Of a stretch of 64,000 nt of DNA, positions 63,650-64,000 are shown piece by piece. The position numbers and the translations under genes are program-made. Origin of the DNA: Enterococcus sp. RIT-PI-f (GTDB lineage Bacteria > Bacillota > Bacilli > Lactobacillales > Enterococcaceae). The stretch is taken from the NCBI RefSeq assembly GCF_001297065.1, contig NZ_LHOX01000001.1, positions 1 to 64,000 of the forward strand. The letters are read 5' to 3'. The first letter of the stretch is position 1, and every line of letters begins with the position of its first letter. The notes beneath the pieces were generated by a model. It saw only the letters and a list, made by a program, of their open reading frames with translations. It was not told where the DNA came from and did no database searches.

Positions 63650-64000
63650 ATGCAAAAATATATTGGAAACAAAGCCTTTTACCGTACGGTCTTAACGATC
63701 GCGATTCCAGTGATGATCCAGAATGCGATCACCAACTTTGTGGGCTTATTAGATAATTTAATGGTGGGACAAATCGGGACTGCACAAATGTCCGGTGTAG
63801 CCATTGTCAACCAACTGATCTTTGTGTTTAACTTGAGCATCTTTGGGATCGTTTCTGCGGGCAGTATTTTCGGGACCCAGTTCTATGGGAAGCAAGATTA
63901 TCATGGGATGCGGGATGCGTTTCGCTTCAAGTTGGTGGGCAATTTGTTGATTTGTCTATTCGCGATGGGGTTGTTGTTCTTTGGGCAAGATTTCTTGATC
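63650..64000 (+). CDS. MATE-family efflux transporter, N-terminal part
   Basis: 117 codons are visible, from ATG 63650 behind GGAGG to the window end. 'FYRTVLTIAIPVMIQNAITN', 'LLDNLMVGQIGTAQMSGVAI' and 'GSIFGTQFYGKQDYHGMRDA' are the first helices of MATE (NorM/DinF-like) exporters, which expel drugs or metabolites against Na+ or H+. The rest lies beyond the window. Confidence 0.88.
   Translation, partial: MQKYIGNKAFYRTVLTIAIPVMIQNAITNFVGLLDNLMVGQIGTAQMSGVAIVNQLIFVFNLSIFGIVSAGSIFGTQFYGKQDYHGMRDAFRFKLVGNLLICLFAMGLLFFGQDFLI

Overview
The window looks like chromosomal DNA of a low-GC Gram-positive bacterium, most likely an Enterococcus. The evidence is strong AGGAGG-type ribosome sites, many PTS operons, a phosphoketolase, cre-like sites, an IS30-family end of the kind common in enterococci, an axe-txe type toxin remnant and a streptococcal/enterococcal-type GtfA. 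The species assignment is inference. Almost everything is carbohydrate, polyol or sugar-acid catabolism, interrupted by short decayed stretches.

Layout. 1-2060: decayed DNA (IS30 end, broken GNAT acetyltransferase, orphan 178-aa protein, IS3 remnant). 2063-7055: a leftward operon of PTS EIIC, 6-phospho-beta-glucosidase and sucrose phosphorylase, with a divergent RpiR regulator. 7261-12941: a gut-type (glucitol family) PTS operon with three unusual dehydrogenases and GutM but no GutR. 12958-13534: a 577-bp highly structured non-coding block with inverted ends between this operon and its likely promoter. 13672-16956: a PLD-helicase-DUF3427 gene broken by a stop and a frameshift, behind an intact NUDIX gene. 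16990-20710: three copies of a ~100-bp repeat bracketing two cassettes of secreted or membrane small proteins, with a decayed NUDIX copy. 20743-32831: housekeeping and accessory genes (rhodanese, txe remnant, cupin/CMD/MFS with LysR, three unknown membrane-anchored proteins, QorB-like reductase, cytidine deaminase, orphan PemI antitoxin, threonine aldolase with MarR, Ca2+-type P-ATPase).

32972-42384: a seven-gene leftward operon (DUF1537 four-carbon acid kinase, Fe-ADH, PdxA-like dehydrogenase, cytosolic sialidase-fold protein, DapA-family aldolase, SLC13 transporter, VOC protein) divergent from a PrpR-type regulator. It appears to be a sugar-acid pathway whose substrate is not obvious. 42847-45464: an amino-acid ABC transporter preceded by a classical attenuator with an aromatic-rich 18-residue leader peptide. 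45581-47376: ECF sigma factor with its anti-sigma. 47460-47899: ISL3 remnant. 47929-55872: BglG/PRD regulator, gat-type PTS EIIA/EIIB/EIIC, Zn polyol dehydrogenase and divergent phosphoketolase, which together fit pentitol catabolism through xylulose 5-phosphate. 56335-63262: ABC importer (no ATPase), GH32, ROK fructokinase and LacI regulator for sucrose or fructo-oligosaccharides. 63650-end: start of a MATE exporter.

Most promising for new biology are the structured block at 12958-13534, the leader-peptide attenuator at 45232-45464, the atypical gut operon, the sugar-acid operon, and the repeat-bracketed secreted-protein cassettes.
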